From Plumapathes pennacea (Eukaryota; Cnidaria; Anthozoa; Antipatharia; Myriopathidae), in the NCBI GenBank assembly GCA_964036295.1, contig OZ038466.1, positions 9,264,001 through 9,328,000 on the forward strand: a stretch of 64,000 bases of DNA, given 5' to 3'. The position numbers and the translations under genes were made by a program. Shown here piece after piece: positions 33,601-45,600 of this stretch (position 1 is the stretch's first letter; each line of letters begins with the position of its first letter). The notes beneath the pieces are model-generated. The model was given only the letters and a program-made list of their open reading frames with translations. It was not told where the DNA came from and ran no database searches.

Positions 33601-36600
33601 TATCATTCCAAAATATGGCTATGTAATATTAAAATATGTAGCACCGATTCTATAATGTGGATCAGCATTGTGCAATTTAGGTTTCTTACACAACATTTAT
33701 GACATCATGAAATTTAAGTCTCGCAAAATTTTCCCTTTCCATTTTCGCAAAATTAGAGTCACGCGAAAATAAGTACCAATAAGGTGCTCTGTAGTTGCAC
33801 TTTGCAGTCTTGTGTAGTATTATTTATAGCCCATGTACTGTTATTTGTAGTTAGGTTTAAGGTTCGCACTTGTGAGTACTGTTATTTGTTTCTCAATCTT
33901 TAGGACTTACTGCTACACTGTACTTACATGTGACACCCACGTGAACAGCCTTTTCAACAATGATCTCCTTCCCTTGGTCATCCACAGCTGTATTTCTTGC
34001 CTTACAGACATATTCTCCAGAATCAGTTATCCTCACTTTGTCAAATGTGATGGTAGATTCTGATCGATCACCATTGTACTGCAAGGAAAAGTTCAAGGCT
34101 TGACTGGCTGAGATACAGCATAGGTTAACTAAATTCCTACACTATAATATTATTATCCATTCACTCCTGATCGAGCTTACAATATAAATCTCTCAACCAC
34201 TCAAGAGGAAACTCAGTGTATTAGGGTATGCAACACATTGTTAATGGACAAGCTATTGTTTTCAAACAAATTGTGTTTTCTGGACAAGAATATCTGGCAA
34301 ATTTAAACATTCATTCAAGTTCGACTGGTGAGAAAAAAGTGCCCTTGCAATGGCTCTCAACTTTCACAAGCCAAAAAGTTATCAGGAGGAGCACTCCTGG
34401 TTAAAAGAAGCTACTCCGACCCCTTAACACCAGAAATAGTACAAAGTGAGGTGTTAAGACTTTTAAAGAATGGCAAAGGTATGGGCAAAAAGAGTGGCCA
34501 GAAACAAGTCCATTAGCTTTCCATGTGGCTCGAAGAGTTTCAAGATCTGACGGTCCAAATTTCAGAAATGTCAGAAGCATTCCTGATCTTTTGGCTAACA
34601 AAATCTGTCTGCAAAGTAGTTCAGTACAAAACCGAGTATGGTTTCAATTGCAGCAATTGCTCATTGTTCTGTATCAATTACATAAAATAACTAGCAGATC
34701 TACATGTATTAGTATTTTGTATGAATGATACAGCATACTAATTATTGAGCTCTTCCTGGGAATTGTATCAAGATAGAAGAGCATGTATGTGACCTAAATA
34801 AGTGGACAGATTGGACAGAAAAAATATATATATATTCACAAAGATAATTATTGTATTGATAATACCCTTGTTACCTTTTGAGATACAACAGGTTGATTAT
34901 CCTTGTACCACTCGACAGTTGGTTTTGGATCACCTTCCACTGTGTTGCATTTTAGCTCTACCTTAGCACCTTCACTTTCCACCACATTCACTAAAGCAGG
35001 ATTAATCTTGGGAGGAACTATAATGACAAAAGGCCACAAGATCAATAATATTGTAAACAAAAAAAGAAAAACTAAACAATTTAACTTAAACAATACAACT
35101 ACAGAAAATTACTGAAATAATATTTTCTTGCTGTGACAACTTAGTTAATCCTTTTGTCTACTAAGATTAGGAGTTATAAAATAACTATGGTACTACATGC
35201 GCCCTGATTGGCTAAATAACCGTTAGATGAGAGTATATTACATGCTGACGCGATATGCAATGTTTTTTACTTGGCTAATTATTTTATAAAAGAAATATAT
35301 AATGTGTTCCTGTGTAATATAGCCTCATCTAAACACTTGAGAAGTTGGGAGAACACTCGAGTAGTGCCAGAAACCACTCGGCAGCCTCATGGTTTCCTTA
35401 CACTACTCTCGTGTTCTCCCAACTTCCCGCATGTTTAGATGAGGCTATATTACACAGTGACACCTTATATATTTCTTAAATATTACTGTACTAATAGCCT
35501 ATAGAACTTAGCACACTTGTACAAATAGTCTATTTAAGTTCAACAGTATATACCCTTCCCCTCCCTCAACTAGCACTCATATAACACATAAGAAACATAT
35601 CAGGATGTTTTACCAAGAACTTTTACAATCTCTGACGTCGCTGATGCTGTGTTGCCATCACCACTAGTAACTTTACATGTGTATTCTCCTTTGTCACCAG
35701 GTTCCACATTTGTTATTGTGAGGGTGTCCTTCCCAACATGGAAACGGTCAAATGTCTTAATATCTGGATTGCCAGGACTTGACCAAGAGTATTGTGGAGC
35801 AGGATAGCCAGTTGCTTCACAAAGGAATGTAAAGTTGTAGCCTTTAGTTGGGAATTGTCGTGCTTTTGAGGATTTAATGATCTTTGCAGTTTCTGCAGAA
35901 AAAAATCATGGGTCATGTGTATGCTAAGAGTTACCAGCACCGGAGAAAGTTTGGTTCAGATTAGCCCAGCTATATACAAGCAAACCAACTGACACTCTGG
36001 CAAGGTTTAAAAATAACTTCTGGGTTCAGTTGCCCCTCAGACAACCACAAGTCATGTTTTGGTTTGCCCCATCCAATCTCTTAGTGTCCCACATTGCGAT
36101 GAAAAGTAGCATCATCATGTAGCACTAAATCGCTTCACGTTTCACAGAACCATTGGTTGCCAAAGGGACATTACCAGTGCACACTAGGTTTTACGTTGTC
36201 TGGGACAACTGCACAACCATCAATATTATTTTGAACCCTGTCTGGATAATAATATATGTACGGTAAGATACTGTCTTAACAACCCACAAACACCTGAAAA
36301 TTTTATTGTAGAGCAATTGGCTTTCTTGAAGTTATATTTCAATCAAAGCAGCATTGCTACTGAAAGGTCGCCCATTTCTTATTAATCTATAGGTTTCGTC
36401 GCACTTGCTAGCTTGGGTATACTCTTCTACTATTTAATGAGGTGGAGAAAAATTCGATAATTATTGTTTGCAAACGTTAGTTTGGATGGGCATTGCTATA
36501 TAACAGTGCAGCAATTTTTTTTAAATTTTAAAAAGGAATTGAAACAGCAAATCAAAGGAGCAAGGCAGCTATAAGCTTGCAAATTTGTGAAAATTATTTT

Positions 36601-39600
36601 TGTGGCTTAAGGTCACATTTTATAATTTGCTCAAGTTTTGGTATGTGGAAGTTCAGAACTGTTTCTGCTGGCCTCCACTTTCGCTAAACTGTGCATTCGA
36701 ATAAGTCTTAGTTTTAAAAGTCCTCCATTTTCAAGGTGGCAGAGGGTAAAAACTATATGTGGCACTCGAAATTAGAGAATTTAGAATTATCTCCAAAAAC
36801 ACTGCGGCAACCATTTAGTACTCTAAACAGTGACGGGACTTCCCAAGCCGGCAAAGAAAAGAGGTCTCTCCGTGACTTTTTTGACACCTCAATATTTATC
36901 AGAGACCATGATATTCCAGCTGGGCCTGCATCCAAACTAAATACGTGTGCAAAGAAAACTATGCCTTTCTTCTTTTGGCTGAGTTTCAAGTTAACTAGAT
37001 ACACTTGTTGACAATATTGTACTTGTGGTTTTGGTCAATCATATTCACTTTTGAATTCTTCTTCCAGTGTCCAGTATCATGCACAGCTAGTATTTGATAA
37101 CTACAAATTTATCAGAAGCCATAATACTATGCCAGGGCTGCATCCAAACTAAATACGCAAGTAGAGAAAACTGTGCCATTCTTCTTTTGGCTGAGTTTCA
37201 AGTTCAAGGACATGACTTGCGGTTTTGGTCACACATTCTTCTTCTTCCATTTGTGTACAGTTTTTATTGCAGTGGAATATGACAATTTGAACAAGTGACA
37301 GCGATCTTGTTTTTTTTTCCAAGAGTCTTCGAAGTTTGCATAAAGGAACATGCGACAGTTCTCTGGTCGAGTCATTTTTGAATATAAACCGACTTTATTT
37401 ACCCTCACCACTCCAATTAAATAGTAACACGAGTGTTTGTCAAACATTTCAAGTTCACAAGCTGCTGTTGCACCCTCACTGAGCGGCTGGTTTTCGTTTA
37501 AAAACAACACAATGGCTGCACTTCATGATAACAGTATAGCCATGCCTTTTGACTATTAATTTCAGTGTCTTCAGTGTCCGCGCTCAACGGCGTTATATTT
37601 TCGTGCCTTGATAATCACAATGTAATCTACATTCATGGAAACTTTTAGGCTCAATGGTCCAACAAAACTTTGAGTACTTGACCACAAGACAAAATAAATG
37701 AAAACGAGTTCCAGAAAAGCTTCCGCACAAAACCTACTTGGAGAACTGCTATTATAACGTGTAACACGATCATACCCAAAGTTGGAATTGACAAGTTCCT
37801 TATTTGGAAGTTCATTGTTGATACAGAAGCCTGGAAGGACACCGCAACTGCTTTAGGCCGCCCCACTTCGTGGGCGACCTAAAAATGAGTGCAAACATGA
37901 GGCGAGGGATTCCAAACACTGCAGAGAACAATGAATGGAAGAGGCCACTTCACCTGAGTGCCTTTGGGTGCATGCAAAAAGAAGACCGAATACACACTAA
38001 CCTGAAAAATTACAAATTAATCCATGTAAAACACAAATCTTAGGCCGGCTAGGGAAACCAGTTAGCGAAGAAATAATCAGGTCTTTGTTTTGTATGTTAC
38101 CTCCCACATAACATGTGATCCTACCTCAGGAATCACCTCGGTAATGATACAGAGCAGAAGATGCTTGCAATAGAATTTTCCTCCCCAGGCAATTTGCAAT
38201 GTAGTTGTTGAAGGTGAAAAGGACTGTTTATATAAATGAAAATAATGCTTTAACAAATTACTTACCAAAAACTTTAACATCAATTTCCACTTTCTGTTCT
38301 TTCCTCCGATTAAGAATTGATACGATACAAGTGTAGCTACCCTCATCTGATGGCTGCACATTTTGAATCTCCAGCGATCCATCATCCTTCAAATTAAATC
38401 GCCCTTTCACATCGATTGTCTGCTCATCTTTTTTCCAGACAACATCTGGCGTTGGATAGCCATGGACCCGTATAACAATAGCTCCTGTCTTACCAAGCTG
38501 CAGTATCTGATTTGTGTCAGGGACGTGAACACCTACAAAACAAACCAGAAATAATAACTATTTGATATGTGGAAAAGGTTTGCACATTGCCAAGAAATCC
38601 TAAAGTAATCAACATCAATTTTCTCCCTCTATTGGAAATAAACTTGGTGGCTCGCAGGCTATTACGATCAAGGCCTGAAGAATATGCAAACTGTACCTGA
38701 AAAGAAAAAGTGATACTCCAGTCCTAATGCCCATCTTAGCCTTTTCTTTCACAATTGGACGATAAAGGTGAATTTTAAGGTATTATCCCCCACCCTTAAA
38801 AGACCACTTTCCAGCAGAATCTTATTTAAATGGAATTGTATGAGAATTCCATCAAAAAGTTGTGCCTTGCTATGTATCAAACTGTTTGTTATTAAATTGT
38901 CTAGTTGTTTCTAATAATGTCTGTCATTAATACCAAATATGGCAAACATTATTGTGCAATCATTGACCTCACAGGTTTTTCATATTTTTGACTTAATATC
39001 CCTCTGTATTTACCGATTCGAACGAAAGTAACAACATATAAAAGGGCTCATGGAGGTCTAAAAAAGTGTCTCAGTTTTTCTAATTTTGATTCAAAACTTT
39101 CTATGATTTTTTAAATTTTAACGATATGAGAAATTTTCAGTTTACATTAACAAGTTCATAAAAAATGTTTGAAGCAAAATTTCAAAATTCTGGAACGTGC
39201 TTTTGTAGACCCCCGTTAGCTCCTTCATATGGCATTGGTTTCGTTCCAATTAGTTAAAAATTGAGGGAGATTAAGTAAAAAATATATAAAACATATGACG
39301 TCCCCAAGGTTCCCCCAAGCTCAATATCCATGGCAACCACCACCAAGAATCAATGTGCTGCTTTGTTACAAACACTTTGATATGTCACATGCCAATGTTT
39401 TTGTCAAGTAAAAAAATCCAAACCTGTATGGCATATTTGGGGGGGATACCTTAACTATGGAAAAATGCCTGCAGCTTGCTGTCACATCAGTTTTTGTATT
39501 CTCATCTACCCTGGGTTTTTTTAGCCAATTAAGCAGACCACCATAATTTATTATTTCATAACAATTTATTTATTTATTGTGATCCCCGAACGAAGTGAGG

Positions 39601-42600
39601 GAAATAATCACGGCACTAATGCAGTAATACCGCTTTATACCGCCTTACTTGCTGACTCCAAGCCTGTCACCATCTCAAAATTTAACGCTGTCTGTCAGTC
39701 AGTCTGGCGTACAACTTTAGGCGCGGTTACCCTGCTAACCAATAACAAAGGCCAGATCGATCACGTGTGCCCTGGCCTGTAGTTTTACTCCGAACAAGAG
39801 AAATTAGATTTGAACAAAGCAATATATCGTAGCTGCGTTCACGAAAATGGAAAACTTAAAAACTGAAGAACTTGAAACACAACAGTCTCGCAAAGCTCGT
39901 CTTCGAATAAGAAGGGAACAGGCACAAGAGGCGGAATCGTGAAACGAGTAAACAATGCCAAATTTGTCTTGAGAAAAGCTGACAATCCTGTTATGATCGA
40001 CAGCATCATAAACAGAAGCATGCCGAAGAAACGACTCCGCAAAGAAAACAGCGCATGAATGCTGATCGAAAGCGACATGAACAGAAGCGGGTAACGCAGA
40101 CAACTCTGCAAAGAGAACAGCGCTTGAAAGCAAATCGGAAACTTCAGGAGAAAAAGCGGGCCAAAGAGAAGACTCCGCAAAGACAACAGCGCATGAATGC
40201 CGACCAAAAGCAACATGAACAGAAGCAGGCAACACAGACAACTCCGCAAAAAGAACAGCGCTTGAAAGCGAATCGGGACCTACAGGAGAAAAAGCGGGCC
40301 GAAGAAAAGACTCCACAAAGACAACAGCGCATGAATGCCAACCAAAAGCGACATAAACAGAAGCGGGTAACACAGACAACTTCGCAAGGGGAACAGTGCT
40401 TGAAAGCAAATTGGGAGCTTCAGACGCCGTTTTGTGTTAAACTCAGACAGTTATTTAGAAAGGACAAGCAACAAAGGTTAGTCAGTGGAAATCGAACAAT
40501 CACCGTGACAAATATATATTTTGTAACTCGATCACTTCAAGAATGTATTAAAATCTGTATGCTGATCATTTTCCCTCGAAGTATTGTTTTACTACGCTTC
40601 TGTCGCCAGTTTCGGCTACCGTATTCGCTCAGAGCAATCGGAACTTGGAGTCTTGAATGATTTAGTCAGATGTCTTATTTTTCTGTAATCTGACATGCGG
40701 TGATTGCAGCAAGAATCGTTCACAAGCCCTTAGAAGTATTACTGGGTCTGAAGCTCGTGTATAATTTGAAGTAAACTGCTCAAGTTTTGCTTTGATTCTG
40801 GGAGAAATCATGTTGTTTTGAGTGGGTTCACATACAAAACAATTCGAGCCTATTAAATACACATGCCTGAGTCTGGTGCATGCATTCCAGAGTAAAAACA
40901 AATCGCACAGGAAGCCTATTTAATTGTACTGCCTATGAATTCAAAATTGGAAAATCAGTGTTCCTTTTTCCCGTACTACGACGGCCGACCAACTTCAAAC
41001 TTTGAGTATTAAATTTTGAGAACGTGCTTGGCAGACTGTATGAATTAATTTGATGTGCCGACCGTGGGAAATACGTACTTCGTCACGCAATTGATTCTTT
41101 TTTCAACACAAAAGTATAACACACACCATTCTTTTTCTCCTTCCTTTGTGTGTAGCACTTGAGTTCAAAGAAAAGATTGAGTCAACATTTCGGTAAAACA
41201 AAGGCTACTCTTGTTGGGAGTTACCAAAGTAAAAGTCCCATCAATGGCAGAGTGAGGGGGTATATGCGATTATCGTATTTCTAGTATATTTTTTAAATGA
41301 GAAACTGAAAAAGAAAACTGAATAACATATCAAAAATAAGAATTTACTCACTCAAGATATTTAGCTCGTATTTGGCAGAATTTATGTTTCCCTTGCACTG
41401 GTACTGTCCACCATCATCATCAACTGGACTTGAGATGACCAGAGTACGTTCAGTAGGAGCTGGAGTTTCCACATGGACTCTTTTGGATGAATCTACAGGA
41501 ATTTTGCCATTGGGTCCAGACCATTCTACAAACGTCTCACCTGTGATGGTGCAAGTAACTCTGATAGTTTGGCCAGCTGCTGCAATGTCCTCACCATGAG
41601 ATACTGAGACACTTGCACCTACAAAAAATAATGTGAAATTTTAGAAAATCGGTGTACCTGTCTGTTTGAACTCTTTTCAAGCATTAGAGAGTAGCTTGGG
41701 AGATCTAAGAGCTAAGTAAAAATACCAGTGAATCACAATGCAATAATTTCTGTAAGAATTACTACTGTAGTTTTGGTCTGAATAAACATAGCTGTAAAAT
41801 ATGGAATAAAGTGTATCACATGCAAAGTGAATATGCTGAACACCATAAAGGATGTGCTGATTGATGTTCAAGCAGTAGCAATGACAGTGGAACCTTAACC
41901 ACAACCATAATCATAACTCCAATCTTAACACTAAACCCAAAGTTAGGGTTAGGATTAGGGTTGAATTAGAGTTAGTGTTATGGTTAGGGTTGAATTAGAG
42001 TTAGTGTTATGGTTAGGGTTGAATTAGAGTTAGTGTTATGGTTAGGGTTGAATTAGAGTTAGTGTTAAGGTTAGGGTTAGTGTTAGGGGTTCATGACTTA
42101 TCCAGTTTTGCACACTCGATCTTTGACATGAAGTTAGCCCTCTACTGCATCTGCCTGTCAAAGTCTGTGTATCTTTTTAATAAATTACTTTTTTTGTTGT
42201 TACATGATGCTTGTTTGCTGTTTCTGAGTCAAGAGTTTACTAATTTTTTTTAACAAATTGTTGTCATTGGCAATGGACCACCTATGAGTCTTTACATGAC
42301 AAGCATGAGGTCACCCATGACAGACTGACGAAACATCAAAAAGCATGACAGCATCCTGATTATTACCAAGCTCAAAATACAGATTCTCTAAACCTTTCAA
42401 AAGAAACTGTATGAGTAATTTAGTGGAAGGTTCACCAGTACTAATAAACTAAAATGAATATTTTTCTTTTCTTTGCTAATTCTTTTCATGTGACTTGCAG
42501 CACAATAACCAGCTTATGATCAACCTATAATAGGCTTTCAAACAGAGCTGAGGCACACCTCGACGGCTTCTAGTTGGTTCTATAAATATTTCATGGTCAT

Positions 42601-45600
42601 AAAAACACATCGATTTAAAAACACAGCAAAAAGTTGATCGAATTCAAAACACCCAGGCTTCTGTTTCCGTTAAACAGCAAAAACAGACGGTGAAAGGAGA
42701 AACAGCAAATAGAAACATTCCCTTTTATTCTTTTTAAACAATAAAAAACGATCCGAAAAACATGATATGTTTGTTGAAACATGATTTCATGACATAATTG
42801 CAGATGCAAATTGACTGTGGTATGTCTAAGTTTTTTGTTTATAGAAGTAATATTGTCTTGAGCGGGTTTTGTCGCTAATGAAAAATCGACTGAAAAATCG
42901 ACAGGAAATTTTACTGTGAATCCTTTTCACCACCGTTCAAAGAGCATGAGAAAGAGGTTTGTTTGGCTGAAGTGTGTTATGTTAATACAAAACTATTATA
43001 ACAAGTCAAAATCTGGCTTACCTCACAGAATTATGTACAGATCGACTTGAAATATTTTGGCAAGCTATACTTTGCTCCTTTTATGTCAATCAGCTCAAAA
43101 TAATTATATAATAAGCTGTCATGTTTGTGCATTTGTGTTTGGTTGTGCATAACATGTAGCTGGCATAGTGGGAAAACCCCGATCAAACGGGTGATAATAT
43201 TCAATGATAGTTCGAACTCTTACACCCGTTTTAACTTGACCTATCATGCACTATCATAGACTATCATCAACTAGCAAATGGCTTCACATACACTTTGCGG
43301 ACCTATGTTTTATGCCAAGCTTGCAGTTCTTCTTGTGAAACTGTTGCATTTGTTCATATTCATTTTTCAATTTCACATTCGACAAACACAAATTGGCAAC
43401 TTTATTGTTGGCAGTATTGATGTGAGATTCCCAGAGGTTCCTGCAAAAGTAATTTTAACTTAATATATTGTTCCCTTTTTTACTGTTTTGTTGTTTAGCT
43501 AACGGGCCTTTTGAAACTTTTATAAGAACATTATCCTTCATTCATTCATTCTAGGGACATTAACATTACAAACTGAGATCAGATGTTACAATATAAGGGC
43601 CCCCTCACACAGCTCAGGATTATACTTGTGCAATTTCCTCCAGGCTGAACATTTGTTACAATCTATTTTGCAGCTTATGGTAACTGTGTTTTGAAAGAAG
43701 TCTGCCTCTGATTCCTCTAAGCTTTGGTTGACTATCAAATTACTGTTGCCTGTGGTCAAATTCAGGTCAGTTAACTTGACTTTGCAGAAGTGCATCATTT
43801 AAACCAAGCCTTACTTGACAGGTTAACAGTATATAGATATTTATATTTATCACTAAAATTCAAGTATTTATCACTAAAATTCAAGGAAACCTCCAACTTT
43901 ATGAACTTTAGTTATCTATTATTAATACTTCTCTATGGTTACAAAATGATACAGTTGTTGTAAAACACCTGCTGTGGAAACACCTTGTGCCCTAAAACAA
44001 GTTGCCATACCAAAAAGGAGAGAAAATGGAGTCTCCAATTGAAATATTAAATGTCTACTGTAACCAGACTTATTATAAAGAAAGGCGCTGAAATTATCTA
44101 AAAAATTCACAAATAAATTTGAAATTTATGACAAATATTGTTCTAACTCTAACCATTAAGTATTAATGGTGCTCTAAATATGCTAAAAGCAATAAGTGAA
44201 ATTCAAAACAACACATATATACTGAGCTACATGATATATATTATAAAACAATGTTCCTATGTCACAAACAAAACTAGTTTTTTTATGCATAGCTGTCATA
44301 CTTTACTCAAAAACAATGCTTGACAATATCAAGACTCTTGAATGTGACAACAAAGATATTATGCACACAGTAGATACATTACCTATACAAGTAAAAACAT
44401 ACTGAAAACCTGCATGCTTTCATGCATATAAAAATCGTTTTTAAAAGTACTTTCAAATAATTCAAGGATGTTTAACAGTCCAGCCATATTAATCCATGTG
44501 TAAAATTTATGCCTTTAAGAACTGTAGAGGACAATGAATTGACTTCACCGAGCTTGTAACACAGTTGGGAATACATGAAACAACTGATGACTTAACTCAA
44601 CAAGCACGTTTCAACTAAACAGATGACCGCATGATTATATTCCAATGTGCATTTAATTTTATTGCGTCACCCGTGAATACTCTTGAAAATTTTTTTTTTT
44701 TAATTTTTATGCCGTTCTTTTGCTAGTACACGACTATTTAAGCAAAGGCCCAAATCGGCAGGCTTTCTATGCAACAAATGAAACAAAATAAAGTGATGAA
44801 CACGACAAGGGGTCCGATATCTTTCTATTGTTATTGTTCTTTCCAATTCGTTCCGTTCGTCTTTTTGTCGGGAACATACATGTCACCCCATAAGCGACAA
44901 AAGCAAAGCGCGAGCATTAACTATATAAACACTTGAGACATTAGCGGGGCATTCCAGAGCGAAAATTTCGTAACTGAATAATGAAAAGCAAAGAAATAGG
45001 AAGCCAAAACATATTCTGCGCGGTATTCAACGGTCACAAATTGAATTCAAATTAGCAATGACGGTGCATGATCACCGGTAGCTCTAGAGAAGCGGAGCGC
45101 CTCTTAATTTTAGATGTGTACTATGTATGATTTTCAGATACACGGGGTAAAATAAAACACTTCTTACAAGCCAGTAATTAACCGTTAACTGCATGCATGC
45201 ATATTCGGTGAGGTTAACAACCTTGTCGAAAGACAAGTACTTATAAATAGCAAAGACGCAAATAAAAAGATTTTAAAATGATTAGAGCTCCTGTCATATG
45301 AATTCTGACCGCCAAAAGCGAGACAGAAAGAGATAAGCAAAAATGTGAATGGTTCAAGCATGAGTAAGTCTGTGGAACTTTTGGCGCTCAAACAACAAAG
45401 AACGCACAGACGCGGCTCAAATAAGAAGGCCGCGAAGGGCCGTGCGGGATACCTATCCAATAACATCGATCAAAATACAAAACACTCTCTAGTTCATCCG
45501 ATTCAACTGCAGAGCGATCTTCGGCGTTGCAGAAGCATCGTCGAACGTGCCCTAAATTACTTCGGCTGGAACTCAAGATGGTCACCGTTCGCTGAACTTG

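Noticed and set aside
33928-33940. Alternative donor GTGTCA for NCAM-like exon 6
   Set aside because: Phase-compatible, but GTAAGT ten bases on is a much stronger match; kept as an alternative only.
36736-37011. 91-residue plus-strand frame as a gene within the NCAM-like intron
   Set aside because: Falls in a tandemly duplicated intron segment, the second copy is not open, and no domain is visible.
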